From: JBMDXB01 sp048594885
GTDB lineage: Bacteria; Acidobacteriota; Vicinamibacteria; Vicinamibacterales; 2-12-FULL-66-21
Direction: 5' to 3'
Length of the DNA: 64,000 nt
Assembly (NCBI GenBank): GCA_048594885.1
Contig: JBMDXB010000157.1
Span: 1 to 64,000, forward strand
The translations under genes were made by a program, and so were the position numbers. Every line of letters begins with the position of its first letter. Position 1 is the stretch's first letter. This document shows, one piece after another, positions 8,159 through 16,209 of the stretch. The notes beneath the pieces are model-generated. The model ran no database searches and was not told the DNA's origin. It was given only the letters and a program-made list of their open reading frames with translations.

Positions 8159-11100
8159 GACAGCTCTCCCTGGGTTGATGAATGCGCGCGCGCCAGCGCG
8201 GGTTTGAGCTCGAAGTGCCACTTCCAGATCTCGTAGATGACCGGATAGACCACGAGCTCGAGGATGAACGAGGTGAAGATCCCGCCGATCATCGGGGCGG
8301 CAATCCGCTTCATGACGTCGGCGCCGGAGCCCATCGACCACATGATCGGCACCAGGCCCATGAACATGCAGGCGACCGTCATGAACTTCGGCCGGATGCG
8401 CTTGACGGCGCCGTGGAGCACCGCCTCCTGCAGGTCTTTCAGCGATCGGAGACGGCCTTCGCGCTTCGCCTCGCCGTAGGCGATGTCGAGATACAGCAGC
8501 ATGAAGACGCCCGTCTCGGCATCGACGCCGAGCAGCGCGATGAGCCCGACCCAGACGCCGATGCTCATGTTGTAGCCGAGCAAGTACAGCAGCCAGATCG
8601 CGCCGATCGCCGAGAACGGCACGGCGAGCAGGATGATGAACGTCTTCGGGAACGACCGCGTGTTCAGATACAGCAGCAGCACGACGAGGAAGAGCGTGAC
8701 CGGCAGCACGATCTTCAGCCGCTCGCGCACGCGCTCCATCGATTCGTACTGGCCGCTCCAGACGAGCGAGTAACCCGCCGGCATGTTCACGGCCGCGGCG
8801 ACCGCCTGCTTGGCGTCGGCCACGTAGCTGCCGATGTCGCGATCGGCGACGTCGACGTAGACATAGCCGTTCAGCATCCCGTTCTCGTTGCGCAGCATCG
8901 CCGGGCCGGGCACCAGCCGCACGTCGGCGAGCTGGCCGATCGGAATCTGCATCCGGCCGTCCATCGCCGGCACGACGACGCGCTTCAGGCGATCGACGTC
9001 GCTGCGATAGTCCTGGAAATAGCGGACGTTGACGGCGTAGCGCTCGCGGCCTTCGACGGTCGTGGTCACGGTGTCGCCGCCGATCGCCGACATGACGACC
9101 ATCTGCGCGTCGTCGATGGACAGGCCGTAGCGCGCGAGCTCGTCGCGGTTCCAAGCGAAGTCCAGGAAGTACCCGCCCGACGTGCGCTCGGCGAAGGAGC
9201 TGCGCGTGCCGGGGACCCGCGCGAGCACCGCCTCGAGCTCCGTGCCGATCCGCTCGATCTCGGCGACGTCGGCGCCGTAGATCTTGACGCCCACCGGCGT
9301 CCGCACGCCGGTCGTCAGCATGTCGATGCGCGCCTTGATCGGCATCGTCCAGGCATTCGTCACGCCCGGCAGCTTCAGCGCGTCGTTCATCTCGGCCACG
9401 AGCGCTTCAGTGGAGATGCGGTCGCTCGTGATGCGACGGAACGGCTTCTTCAGCCACTCGGGCGCCCAGTCGGAGTACCACGTCTCCACGTGACGCCACT
9501 CGTCGCGCGGCTTCAGGACGATGACGGTTTCCATCATCGAGAAGGGCGCGGGGTCGGTTGACGTCTCCGCGCGCCCCGCCTTGCCGAGCACACGATGGAC
9601 TTCGGGGAACTGCTTGATCAGCCGGTCCTGCACCTGCAGCAGCTTCTGCGCTTCGGTCACCGAGATGCCGGGCAGCGTCGACGGCATGTAGAGCAGCGTG
9701 CCTTCGTCGAGCGGAGGCATGAACTCCGAGCCGAGCTTGTTGTAGACCGGGATGGTCGCCACCGTGACGGCCACGGCGCTCGCCAGCACCGTCCACTTCC
9801 ACCGCAGCGCCCACGCGCAGACCGGCTCGTACCAGCGAATCAGCACGCGGCTGATCGGGTGCTTCTCTTCCGGATGGATCTTGCCGACGAGCACCGCGGT
9901 TGCCGTCCGCGCCAACCATCGCGGCCGGAACGAGAACGAGTGCATGTGCGTGAACAGCAGCCGCATGGCCGGATCGAGCGTGATCGCGAGCACGGCCGCG
10001 ACGATCATCGTCAGGTTCTTCGTGTAGGCGAGCGGCGTGAACAGCCGCCCCTCCTGCGCCTCGAGCGTCAGGACAGGCAGGAACGAGACGGCGATCACCA
10101 GCAGCGCGAAGAAGCTCGGGCCGCCCACTTCCTTGACCGCGTCGATGACGACGCGGTGGTAGTCCTCTTTGCGTCCGGTGCGATCCCAGATCTCCAGCTT
10201 TTTGTGCGTCTGCTCGACGACGACGATGGCGGCGTCGACCATGGCGCCGACGGCGATGGCGATGCCGCCGAGCGACATGATGTTGGAGCTCACGCCCATC
10301 AGCCGCATCGGGATGAACGCGATGATGATGGCGACCGGAATCGTCACGATCGGAATCAGCGCGCTGGGGATGTGCCAGAGGAAGATCAGGATGACGAGCG
10401 ACACGATGATCAGCTCTTCGGTCAGCGTGTGCTTCAGGTTGTCGATCGAGCGGAGGATCAGCTCCGAGCGGTCGTAGGCCGTGACGACCTTGACGCCGGC
10501 CGGCAGCGATCCCTGCTGCTGCAGCTCGTCGAGCTTCGCCTTCACACGCTCGATCACCGCGAGCGCGTTCTCTTTCTCGCGCATCACGACGATGCCGGAG
10601 ACGACGTCGCCCGTGCCATCGAGATCCGCGACGCCGCGGCGGATGTCCGGGCCGAGGACGACGCGGCCGACGTCGCGGACGCGGACCGGCACGCCGCCGT
10701 CGCTGCGTGCGAGCACGATATCGCCGATGTCCTCCGCCTTCTGAGCGTAGCCGCGGCCGCGCACCATGAACTCCGCGCCCGCCATCTCCACGAGCCGGCC
10801 GCCGACGTCGTCGTTGCCCTGACGGACGGCGTCGAGGACCTTGTCGATCGGGATGTTGAACGCGCGCAGGCGATTGGGATCGACCTGCACCTGGTACTGC
10901 CGGACGAAGCCGCCGAGCGCGGCGACTTCAGCGACGCCCGGTACCGCCTTCAGGTAGTAGCGGAGATACCAGTCCTGATAGCTGCGCAGCTCGTCGAGGC
11001 TGTGCGTGCCGGTCGTGTCGACGAGCGCATACTGGAACACCCAGCCGATGCCCGTGGCATCAGGGCCGAGCTCGGTCTTCACGCCCTGCGGCAGCCGCGG

Positions 11101-11451
11101 CAGCACGGACGACAGGTACTCGAGCGTGCGCGAGCGCGCCCAGTAAATGTCCGTGCCTTCCTCGAAGATGATGTAGACGTACGAGAACCCGAAGTCCGAG
11201 AACCCGCGGACGTCCTTCACCTTCGGCGCGCCGAGCATCGCCGTGACGATTGGATAGGTGACCTGATCCTCCAGGATGTCCGGGCTGCGATCCCACCGCG
11301 AGTAGACGATGACCTGCGTGTCGCTCAGATCCGGGATCGCGTCGAGCGGCACCGTCTTCATCGAGTAGACGCCGGCGACGACGCCAACGGCGACGAGCAG
11401 GAAGACGAGGAAGCGATTGCGCGCCGAGAATTCGATGATGGCGTCAATCAT
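8155..11451 (-). CDS. cusA: CusA-like Cu(I)/Ag(I) efflux RND transporter
   Basis: A protein of 1098 residues, the size of heavy-metal RND pumps, with the N-terminal segment MIDAIIEFSARNRFLVF and the DLSDTQVIVYS motif. It moves metal from the periplasm or membrane to the outside in a tripartite complex, driven by protons. The three methionines that bind Cu/Ag in E. coli CusA appear conserved in context (GTLLYMPSTLPGIS, PFSMMETVIVLKP, KARIDMLTTG). The proton-relay Asp lies in GAMVDAAIVVVEQ. These point to Cu/Ag rather than Zn/Co/Cd specificity. The gene overlaps the adaptor gene by 8 bp upstream and the small secreted gene by 4 bp downstream, so the set is co-translated. Confidence 0.95.
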   Translation of the reverse strand: MIDAIIEFSARNRFLVFLLVAVGVVAGVYSMKTVPLDAIPDLSDTQVIVYSRWDRSPDILEDQVTYPIVTAMLGAPKVKDVRGFSDFGFSYVYIIFEEGTDIYWARSRTLEYLSSVLPRLPQGVKTELGPDATGIGWVFQYALVDTTGTHSLDELRSYQDWYLRYYLKAVPGVAEVAALGGFVRQYQVQVDPNRLRAFNIPIDKVLDAVRQGNDDVGGRLVEMAGAEFMVRGRGYAQKAEDIGDIVLARSDGGVPVRVRDVGRVVLGPDIRRGVADLDGTGDVVSGIVVMREKENALAVIERVKAKLDELQQQGSLPAGVKVVTAYDRSELILRSIDNLKHTLTEELIIVSLVILIFLWHIPSALIPIVTIPVAIIIAFIPMRLMGVSSNIMSLGGIAIAVGAMVDAAIVVVEQTHKKLEIWDRTGRKEDYHRVVIDAVKEVGGPSFFALLVIAVSFLPVLTLEAQEGRLFTPLAYTKNLTMIVAAVLAITLDPAMRLLFTHMHSFSFRPRWLARTATAVLVGKIHPEEKHPISRVLIRWYEPVCAWALRWKWTVLASAVAVTVATIPVYNKLGSEFMPPLDEGTLLYMPSTLPGISVTEAQKLLQVQDRLIKQFPEVHRVLGKAGRAETSTDPAPFSMMETVIVLKPRDEWRHVETWYSDWAPEWLKKPFRRITSDRISTEALVAEMNDALKLPGVTNAWTMPIKARIDMLTTGVRTPVGVKIYGADVAEIERIGTELEAVLARVPGTRSSFAERTSGGYFLDFAWNRDELARYGLSIDDAQMVVMSAIGGDTVTTTVEGRERYAVNVRYFQDYRSDVDRLKRVVVPAMDGRMQIPIGQLADVRLVPGPAMLRNENGMLNGYVYVDVADRDIGSYVADAKQAVAAAVNMPAGYSLVWSGQYESMERVRERLKIVLPVTLFLVVLLLYLNTRSFPKTFIILLAVPFSAIGAIWLLYLLGYNMSIGVWVGLIALLGVDAETGVFMLLYLDIAYGEAKREGRLRSLKDLQEAVLHGAVKRIRPKFMTVACMFMGLVPIMWSMGSGADVMKRIAAPMIGGIFTSFILELVVYPVIYEIWKWHFELKPALARAHSSTQGELS

Positions 11452-12928
11452 GGCGATGCTCTTCAGGCGCCGGCGCCTTCTGCGCGGTCGTCTTCGGCGC
11501 AGCGTCCTGAGACGCCGGCTTCGCGGCGGCGTGCTGCGAGTGATCCGCTGGAGCGCCCATCGCTCCTGCGGCGGCCTTCAATTGGCTCTCGGAATCGATC
11601 AGGAACGTGCCCGAGGCAACGACGCGCTCGCCGCCCGTGAGGCCGGCGGTGATCACGACGCGATCGGCGATGCGCTCGCCTGCGGTCACCTGACGCGGCT
11701 CGAGGTAGCCGTTGCCGAGATCGATGAACACCGTCTGGCGCGCGCCGGTATCGACGACGGCGCCGGCCGGCACCGTCAGCCGCTTGTCGCCGGCCACGCT
11801 GAGCTCGACGTTCACGAACATGTCCGGCTTGAGACGGACGCCGGGATTCGCCGCTTCAAGGCGCACCTTCAGCGTGCGTGTCATCGGATCGACCTGCGGC
11901 TGCACGTAGGCGACGCGTGCGGCAATCGGCGCCGCGCCGGACGTGAAGGTGATGTGCGCGGGCGCACCCGGTCGCATCAGCGGGATGTCCGACTCGAACA
12001 CATCCGCCATGATCCACACGCGGCTCAAGTCGACGATCGTGTACAGCTGGCTGTCGGGAGACACGCGCTGGTTCGGAAACACGTCGCGCTGGAGCACGAA
12101 GCCGGTCGCCGGCGAGTGGAGCGTGACGCTCTCGATAGGCTTGCCGGTCTTGAGCACGCGCTCAACCTGATCAGAGCTCAGGTCCCAGTGCTCGAGGCGC
12201 TGGCGAGCCGCCTCGAACAGCGAGTTGCCGCCCTCGGCGGCGCTCGCCATCGGGTTCTTGGCCATCAGGTCGCGCGCGCGCCGCGCCAGCAGCAGCTCCT
12301 GCTGCGACGCGATCAGCTCGGGGCTGTGAATCGTCAGCAGCGGCTGGCCGGCCTTGACGAAATCGCCGGTGAAGTTCACGAACACGCGCTCGACCCAGCC
12401 GTCGATGCGCGGGTGGACCTTGGCGAGCCGCGTCTCGTCGTAGGCGACGGTGCCAACCGTGCGGATCGTCCTCGTGCTGTCGGTCCACTCCGCCGTCGCG
12501 AACTTGACGCCGACGAGCTGCTGCCGCTCGACCGGGACGCGAATCGCCCCAGCAGGCTGCGCGATGGGATCGTCGGCGTAGACCGGCTCCAGCGTGTTGC
12601 CGGTCTCGGGATTGAGGCCGGCGGTGTGCGCGGTGTACTTCGGATCCTGCGGATCGCGGTAATACAGGATTCGCCGCTGGGCGCCGGCCGCGGGAGCGGC
12701 CGCGCCGCCGTCGGCATACACCGGCTCGAGCGCCATGCCGCAGTCCGGCGCGATGCCCGGCTTGTCGGACTTGTAGGCCGGGTGCATCGGATCGACGTAG
12801 TAGAGGATCTTCCGCTCGGCAGCGCCGCCCGCTGCCGCCGGCTTCGCCTTCACCGCTCGATAGATGTACCCGCCGCCGAACGCGAGGGCGACGAAGGCGA
12901 CGAACGCGACGAATTTCAGAATCTTCAT
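11444..12928 (-). CDS. cusB: CusB-like periplasmic adaptor with two heavy-metal-binding modules
   Basis: A protein of 494 residues anchored by an N-terminal hydrophobic segment (KFVAFVAFVALAFGGGYIY). It bridges the inner-membrane pump to the outer-membrane channel. Residues about 40-70 and 90-120 hold two copies of a heavy-metal-binding domain with the pattern ILYYxDPxxPxY and then LEPVY. The first copy keeps the CGM of the usual PDCGMALEPVY site. In the second copy that site has become PETGNTLEPVY, losing both Cys and Met. The rest is a standard membrane-fusion protein (lipoyl, hairpin and barrel regions, VPAGAVVDTGARQTVFID). The His-rich tail (EEHRHD) may also bind metal. The start follows the outer-membrane gene by 7 bp. 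Confidence 0.93.
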   Translation of the reverse strand: MKILKFVAFVAFVALAFGGGYIYRAVKAKPAAAGGAAERKILYYVDPMHPAYKSDKPGIAPDCGMALEPVYADGGAAAPAAGAQRRILYYRDPQDPKYTAHTAGLNPETGNTLEPVYADDPIAQPAGAIRVPVERQQLVGVKFATAEWTDSTRTIRTVGTVAYDETRLAKVHPRIDGWVERVFVNFTGDFVKAGQPLLTIHSPELIASQQELLLARRARDLMAKNPMASAAEGGNSLFEAARQRLEHWDLSSDQVERVLKTGKPIESVTLHSPATGFVLQRDVFPNQRVSPDSQLYTIVDLSRVWIMADVFESDIPLMRPGAPAHITFTSGAAPIAARVAYVQPQVDPMTRTLKVRLEAANPGVRLKPDMFVNVELSVAGDKRLTVPAGAVVDTGARQTVFIDLGNGYLEPRQVTAGERIADRVVITAGLTGGERVVASGTFLIDSESQLKAAAGAMGAPADHSQHAAAKPASQDAAPKTTAQKAPAPEEHRHD

Positions 12929-12935
12929 GGCAACC

Positions 12936-14189
12936 TCAGTGCGCGATCGGCGTGCCGGTCATCTCTTCCAGCCGGCTGATGGCCTGATGGAGCTGCATCA
13001 GCTCCTCGAAGTAGGACATCTCGTATTCGAGAACCATCGTGAAATTCGTGAGGACCGAGAGGAAGTCCACGCTGCCCGTCTGGTAGCTCGCCATCGACGA
13101 CTCGAGCGCGAGGCGTGCTTGCGGCAGCACCGTGTCGCGGTACATCGTCGCGAGCTGCACCGATGTCGCGGCCATCTCGTAGTCTTCCTGGAGCGATCCC
13201 TGGAGCGAGAGGCGGCTGCTCGCGAGGGTCTGCTTCGCGGCGGCTGCCAGGTTCAATTGCTCGCTGACGGCAGCGGCGCGGCGCTTCCTCTGCAGCGGAA
13301 TCGTGACGTCGAACCGGAACTCGTACATCGGCGGCATCGATCCCTGGTTCGCGTAGCCGCCGGAGAATGCGAAGTCCGGCTTGAACTCGAGCCGCGCGGC
13401 ATTCACCGCCAGGCTGGCGCGATCGATCATCAACTGGTCGCGTTTCAGCATCGGCGCGTTCGCCGACGCCCGCGCACTCAGCGCGTCGAGCGGCTCGGCG
13501 AACGGCGTGAACACGAGATCCTCCGGCAGGCCGATGGGCGTGCCGGCGGGCCGCGACAGCAGCGCGTTCAACGCCCCTTCACGCGCGCGCCGCAGCTGCT
13601 CGATGCGCTGCTGCTGCAGCTCGAGGATGCTGATCTGCGTCTGCGCCTTGATGACGTCCTGCTGTGCCGCCTGCCCCACGGCGTAGCGCTGCTCGCTGAC
13701 TTTCACCAGCGTGCGCAGCAGGTCGCGGTTGCGTTCGAGCACGTCGCCGACGGCGTGGGTATAGGCGAGCGCGTAATACGCCTGCTTCACGCGCGAGCCG
13801 ACACTCAGCCGCGCGGCTTCGATCTGCTGGAACTCGGCGTCCGCTTCCTTGTCGGCCACGGCAGCGCGCGCGTCACGCTTGCCGGGATACGGGACCTCCT
13901 GCGTGACCATCAAGCCGATGTTGGCCGTGGGTTCGCTGCCAAGGCCGGCCCCGGGGAGCGGATTACCGGAAGAGGCCCAGCCCGCGGACACCATCGGATC
14001 CGGCAGGCTGCGCTCCTGCACCGGGCGCTGCCGCGCAGCCTCGTAGCGCTGCTCGGCGGCGAGGATCTCCGGATGGCTCTTGAGCGCCAGCGCGACGGCG
14101 TCGGCCAGCGTCAGCCTCGGCGCGGGCTCCTGCGCCATCGCCGGCGCGGCGGCGAACGAGAAAAGGACGAGAGAAAGTGCGACTCGCAT
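12936..14189 (-). CDS. cusC: CusC-like TolC family outer-membrane efflux protein
   Basis: A protein of 417 residues, the first pump component in transcription order. The signal peptide is MRVALSLVLFSFAAAPAMAQ. The OEP repeats follow: TLADAVALALKSHPEILAAEQRYEAARQR, and later long heptad-rich helices alternating with strand segments, as in TolC. It forms the outer-membrane channel of the Cus complex. The ATG at 14189 is chosen because the signal peptide begins there and a GGGAA site precedes it. The frame runs 18 codons further (to 14243) without a credible signal. The next gene begins 7 bp downstream. Confidence 0.92.
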   Translation of the reverse strand: MRVALSLVLFSFAAAPAMAQEPAPRLTLADAVALALKSHPEILAAEQRYEAARQRPVQERSLPDPMVSAGWASSGNPLPGAGLGSEPTANIGLMVTQEVPYPGKRDARAAVADKEADAEFQQIEAARLSVGSRVKQAYYALAYTHAVGDVLERNRDLLRTLVKVSEQRYAVGQAAQQDVIKAQTQISILELQQQRIEQLRRAREGALNALLSRPAGTPIGLPEDLVFTPFAEPLDALSARASANAPMLKRDQLMIDRASLAVNAARLEFKPDFAFSGGYANQGSMPPMYEFRFDVTIPLQRKRRAAAVSEQLNLAAAAKQTLASSRLSLQGSLQEDYEMAATSVQLATMYRDTVLPQARLALESSMASYQTGSVDFLSVLTNFTMVLEYEMSYFEELMQLHQAISRLEEMTGTPIAH

Positions 14190-14194
14190 GACAA

Positions 14195-14267
14195 CGTTCC
14201 CAAAACGGCGCGCGGACGGATCCGCACACCCATCACCAGACAATCCGTGAGTTGTGGTTTGGGAACG
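14195..14267. repeat. Widely spaced 10-bp inverted repeat before cusC
   Basis: CGTTCCCAAA (14195-14204) and its exact complement TTTGGGAACG (14258-14267) flank the whole gap between the small Cys/His protein gene and cusC. The 53 bp between them hold no gene. The arms could pair in RNA or act as two half-sites for a regulator. The arrangement does not match a CsoR, CueR or CopY operator that I know. Confidence 0.4.
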
Positions 14268-14270
14268 ACG

Positions 14271-14666
14271 CTAGATGACGAGGGTAGCGAGCAGGCTCAG
14301 ACGTTCCGAGGTACCGAGAGGCGGCACTTCGAACCGACGCGCGCGAGGCCGCGGCACGGCCGGCACGAAGAGGTCCGGCGTCGCCGTCAGCGCGGTGGAA
14401 TACGCCGCCGAACCGTTCGACAGACGCTTCGCGGGCTCGGCGTCGTTGTGATCAGGCTGCTGGCATTCGCACTGCGCGATCCGCGTGACGTCGCAGCACG
14501 CATGGGCGGACATCTGGGCGGCCATCTCGCAGTGGCGCGACGGCTCGGGCATGCAGAATGCCCCCGCCGCGGGCGCCAGCAGCGCGATCAGCGCGAAGAC
14601 CGCCGAGAACTTGCGTACAACCTGGAACACGGTGCCTGCGAAGATGCACAAGGGGTGCCACTCCAT
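14271..14666 (-). CDS. Small exported Cys/His-rich protein upstream of the Cus genes
   Basis: A protein of 131 residues with an N-terminal hydrophobic segment (KFSAVFALIALLAPAAGAF). Then comes a metal-binding-like stretch with many Cys and His (CMPEPSRHCEM, SAHACCDV, AQCECQQPDH), and finally a Pro/Arg-rich C-terminus. The composition and its position just before cusC suggest a periplasmic or membrane-attached copper-binding role; that is inference, and I know no family for it. The start is uncertain. The ATG at 14666 is used, while a GTG at 14630 would give a shorter leader. The frame is open to a TTG at 14783, which overlaps ccmH and is less likely. Confidence 0.55.
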   Translation of the reverse strand: MEWHPLCIFAGTVFQVVRKFSAVFALIALLAPAAGAFCMPEPSRHCEMAAQMSAHACCDVTRIAQCECQQPDHNDAEPAKRLSNGSAAYSTALTATPDLFVPAVPRPRARRFEVPPLGTSERLSLLATLVI

Positions 14667-14779
14667 GGTACGGCATCCGAGGCTCGTTTGCCCACGGAGT
14701 GCCGGAGAGTGCCGAAGTCCCGCCGAGCTGAGGTGCGGAAAATCCGGCAGGGGTGCGGGATCTTCCGCGGCATCACCCC

Positions 14780-15244
14780 TCAATCGAGGTCACGAAGCTG
14801 ATCGTCCAGCGTCTGCGCGTATCGGCTGTCCGGGGCGCCGACCGGCAAGGGATGCGATTCCAGAGTCGCCGAGCGCCGGCGGGTGACGCGCCGCAGCGCG
14901 ACGACGAGGACCGCCGCGCCAGCGACGAACCCGAGTACCGACAGCACGTACAGGACCCGGCCCGCACCGGCGGCCGGAGGCTCGGCCAGGATCCGGTTCC
15001 CGTACTGCGCGACATACGCCTCCAGGATCTGATCTCGCGTCTCTCCGGCCTCCAGCCGCCGCCGGATGTCTTTTCGCACCTCGTCCGCCGCCGGCGAGCC
15101 GTGCACCGATACCTGCTGCGTGAAACAGCACGGCGCAATCAGCATGGTCTCGATCTCACGCGCGACGCGCTCGCGATCCGGCGTGGTGATGCCGGCGGCG
15201 ACTGCCAGTCCGAGGAGGAGGGCCGGAAATCCTGTCACGTGCAC
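14780..15244 (-). CDS. ccmH: CcmH/NrfF-like cytochrome c maturation protein with variant Cys motif
   Basis: A protein of 154 residues with a signal peptide, a helical periplasmic domain, one C-terminal membrane helix (VLYVLSVLGFVAGAAVLVVAL) and a short basic tail. CcmH reduces the haem-binding cysteines of apocytochrome c for covalent haem attachment. The family core is present: RREI-like helices, DIRRRLEAGETRDQILEAYVAQYGNRIL. The usual LRCxxCQ active site is replaced by LIAPCCFTQQVSVH, two adjacent cysteines. No other ccm gene is in the window. The gene lies next to the Cus locus, so a copper- or thiol-related role is possible. Confidence 0.82.
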   Translation of the reverse strand: MHVTGFPALLLGLAVAAGITTPDRERVAREIETMLIAPCCFTQQVSVHGSPAADEVRKDIRRRLEAGETRDQILEAYVAQYGNRILAEPPAAGAGRVLYVLSVLGFVAGAAVLVVALRRVTRRRSATLESHPLPVGAPDSRYAQTLDDQLRDLD

Positions 15245-15421
15245 ATACCCCTTGCGAGTTCAAGCGAAACCGGCGCCACCGGCGGACCAGCGTGGAAATT
15301 GCACGGTTTCTCTCGACCTGCTGAAAGGCCGGGGAAAATCTGGTCTTCGTGTGCCCGGGTGCGCATCTCCGCCGCGAGAAATCCGGCACCGCGTCCGGAC
15401 CTTCGGCAGAGAGGAGGCACC

Positions 15422-16204
15422 ATGCAGTCCGTGGGCTTCATCGGAGGAGGCAGAATTACGCGCATTTTGGTCGGGGGGTGGGCTCGCGCCCGGGCCCTGC
15501 CGGACAGCGTTCGCGTGCACGACCTGAACCCGCTGGCCGTCGAGGCGCTGCACGCCATGGCGCCGGCCGTCGAGGACGCGCCGGCGGAGGCCGCCGCGCT
15601 GGCCGACGTCGTCTTCGTCGCGCTGCATCCGCCCGCCGTCATCCAGGCCGTCTGGGAAATCCGGCCGTATCTCACGCGTGAGGCGATCCTCGTCTCGCTG
15701 GCACCGAAGATTCCAATCGCGGCGCTCGAGGCCGCCTCAGGCACCTCGCGCATCGTGCGGATGATTCCGAACGCACCGTCGTTGATCGGACGCGGCTACA
15801 ACCCCGTCACCTACGGAACCGGCGTCGATGCCGACGAACAGATCTCGCTGGCCGCGCTCTTCTCGCCGTGGGGACAGACGCCGGAAGTGCCTGAGTCGCA
15901 CCTCGAGGCGTATGCGGTGCTGACGGGCATGGGCCCGACCTACTTCTGGTTCCAGTGGCAGGCGCTGCGCGAAATTGCCGCGAGCTTCGGGCTGCCCGCC
16001 GCCGACGCGGACGCCGCGCTGCACGCGATGGTGGAGGGCGCCGTCGCGACGCTGGTGAAGAGCGGTCTGCCGCCGTCCGCGGTGATCGATCTCGTGCCCG
16101 TGAAGCCGCTGGCGGAGATAGAAGCGGGCGTCACGGCGGCGTACCGGATGGCGCTGCCGGCGCTGCATTCGAAGATCAAGCCGACCGAAATCGTCGCGGT
16201 CTGA
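15422..16204 (+). CDS. ProC-like NAD(P)-dependent oxidoreductase (P5C reductase family)
   Basis: A protein of 260 residues with an N-terminal Rossmann fold starting MQSVGFIGGGRITRILVGG. Then come VVFVALHPPAV and a RMIPNAPSLIGRGYNPV segment resembling the P5C reductase MPN motif. The C-terminal half is the helical dimerisation domain. Pyrroline-5-carboxylate reductase makes proline using NAD(P)H. This copy departs from the standard C-terminal substrate motif and may act on another imine, so proC is not assigned. The ATG follows a clear AGAGGAGG site. The 177 bp upstream, between it and the divergent ccmH, hold no gene. Confidence 0.8.
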   Translation: MQSVGFIGGGRITRILVGGWARARALPDSVRVHDLNPLAVEALHAMAPAVEDAPAEAAALADVVFVALHPPAVIQAVWEIRPYLTREAILVSLAPKIPIAALEAASGTSRIVRMIPNAPSLIGRGYNPVTYGTGVDADEQISLAALFSPWGQTPEVPESHLEAYAVLTGMGPTYFWFQWQALREIAASFGLPAADADAALHAMVEGAVATLVKSGLPPSAVIDLVPVKPLAEIEAGVTAAYRMALPALHSKIKPTEIVAV

Positions 16205-16209
16205 ACCGG

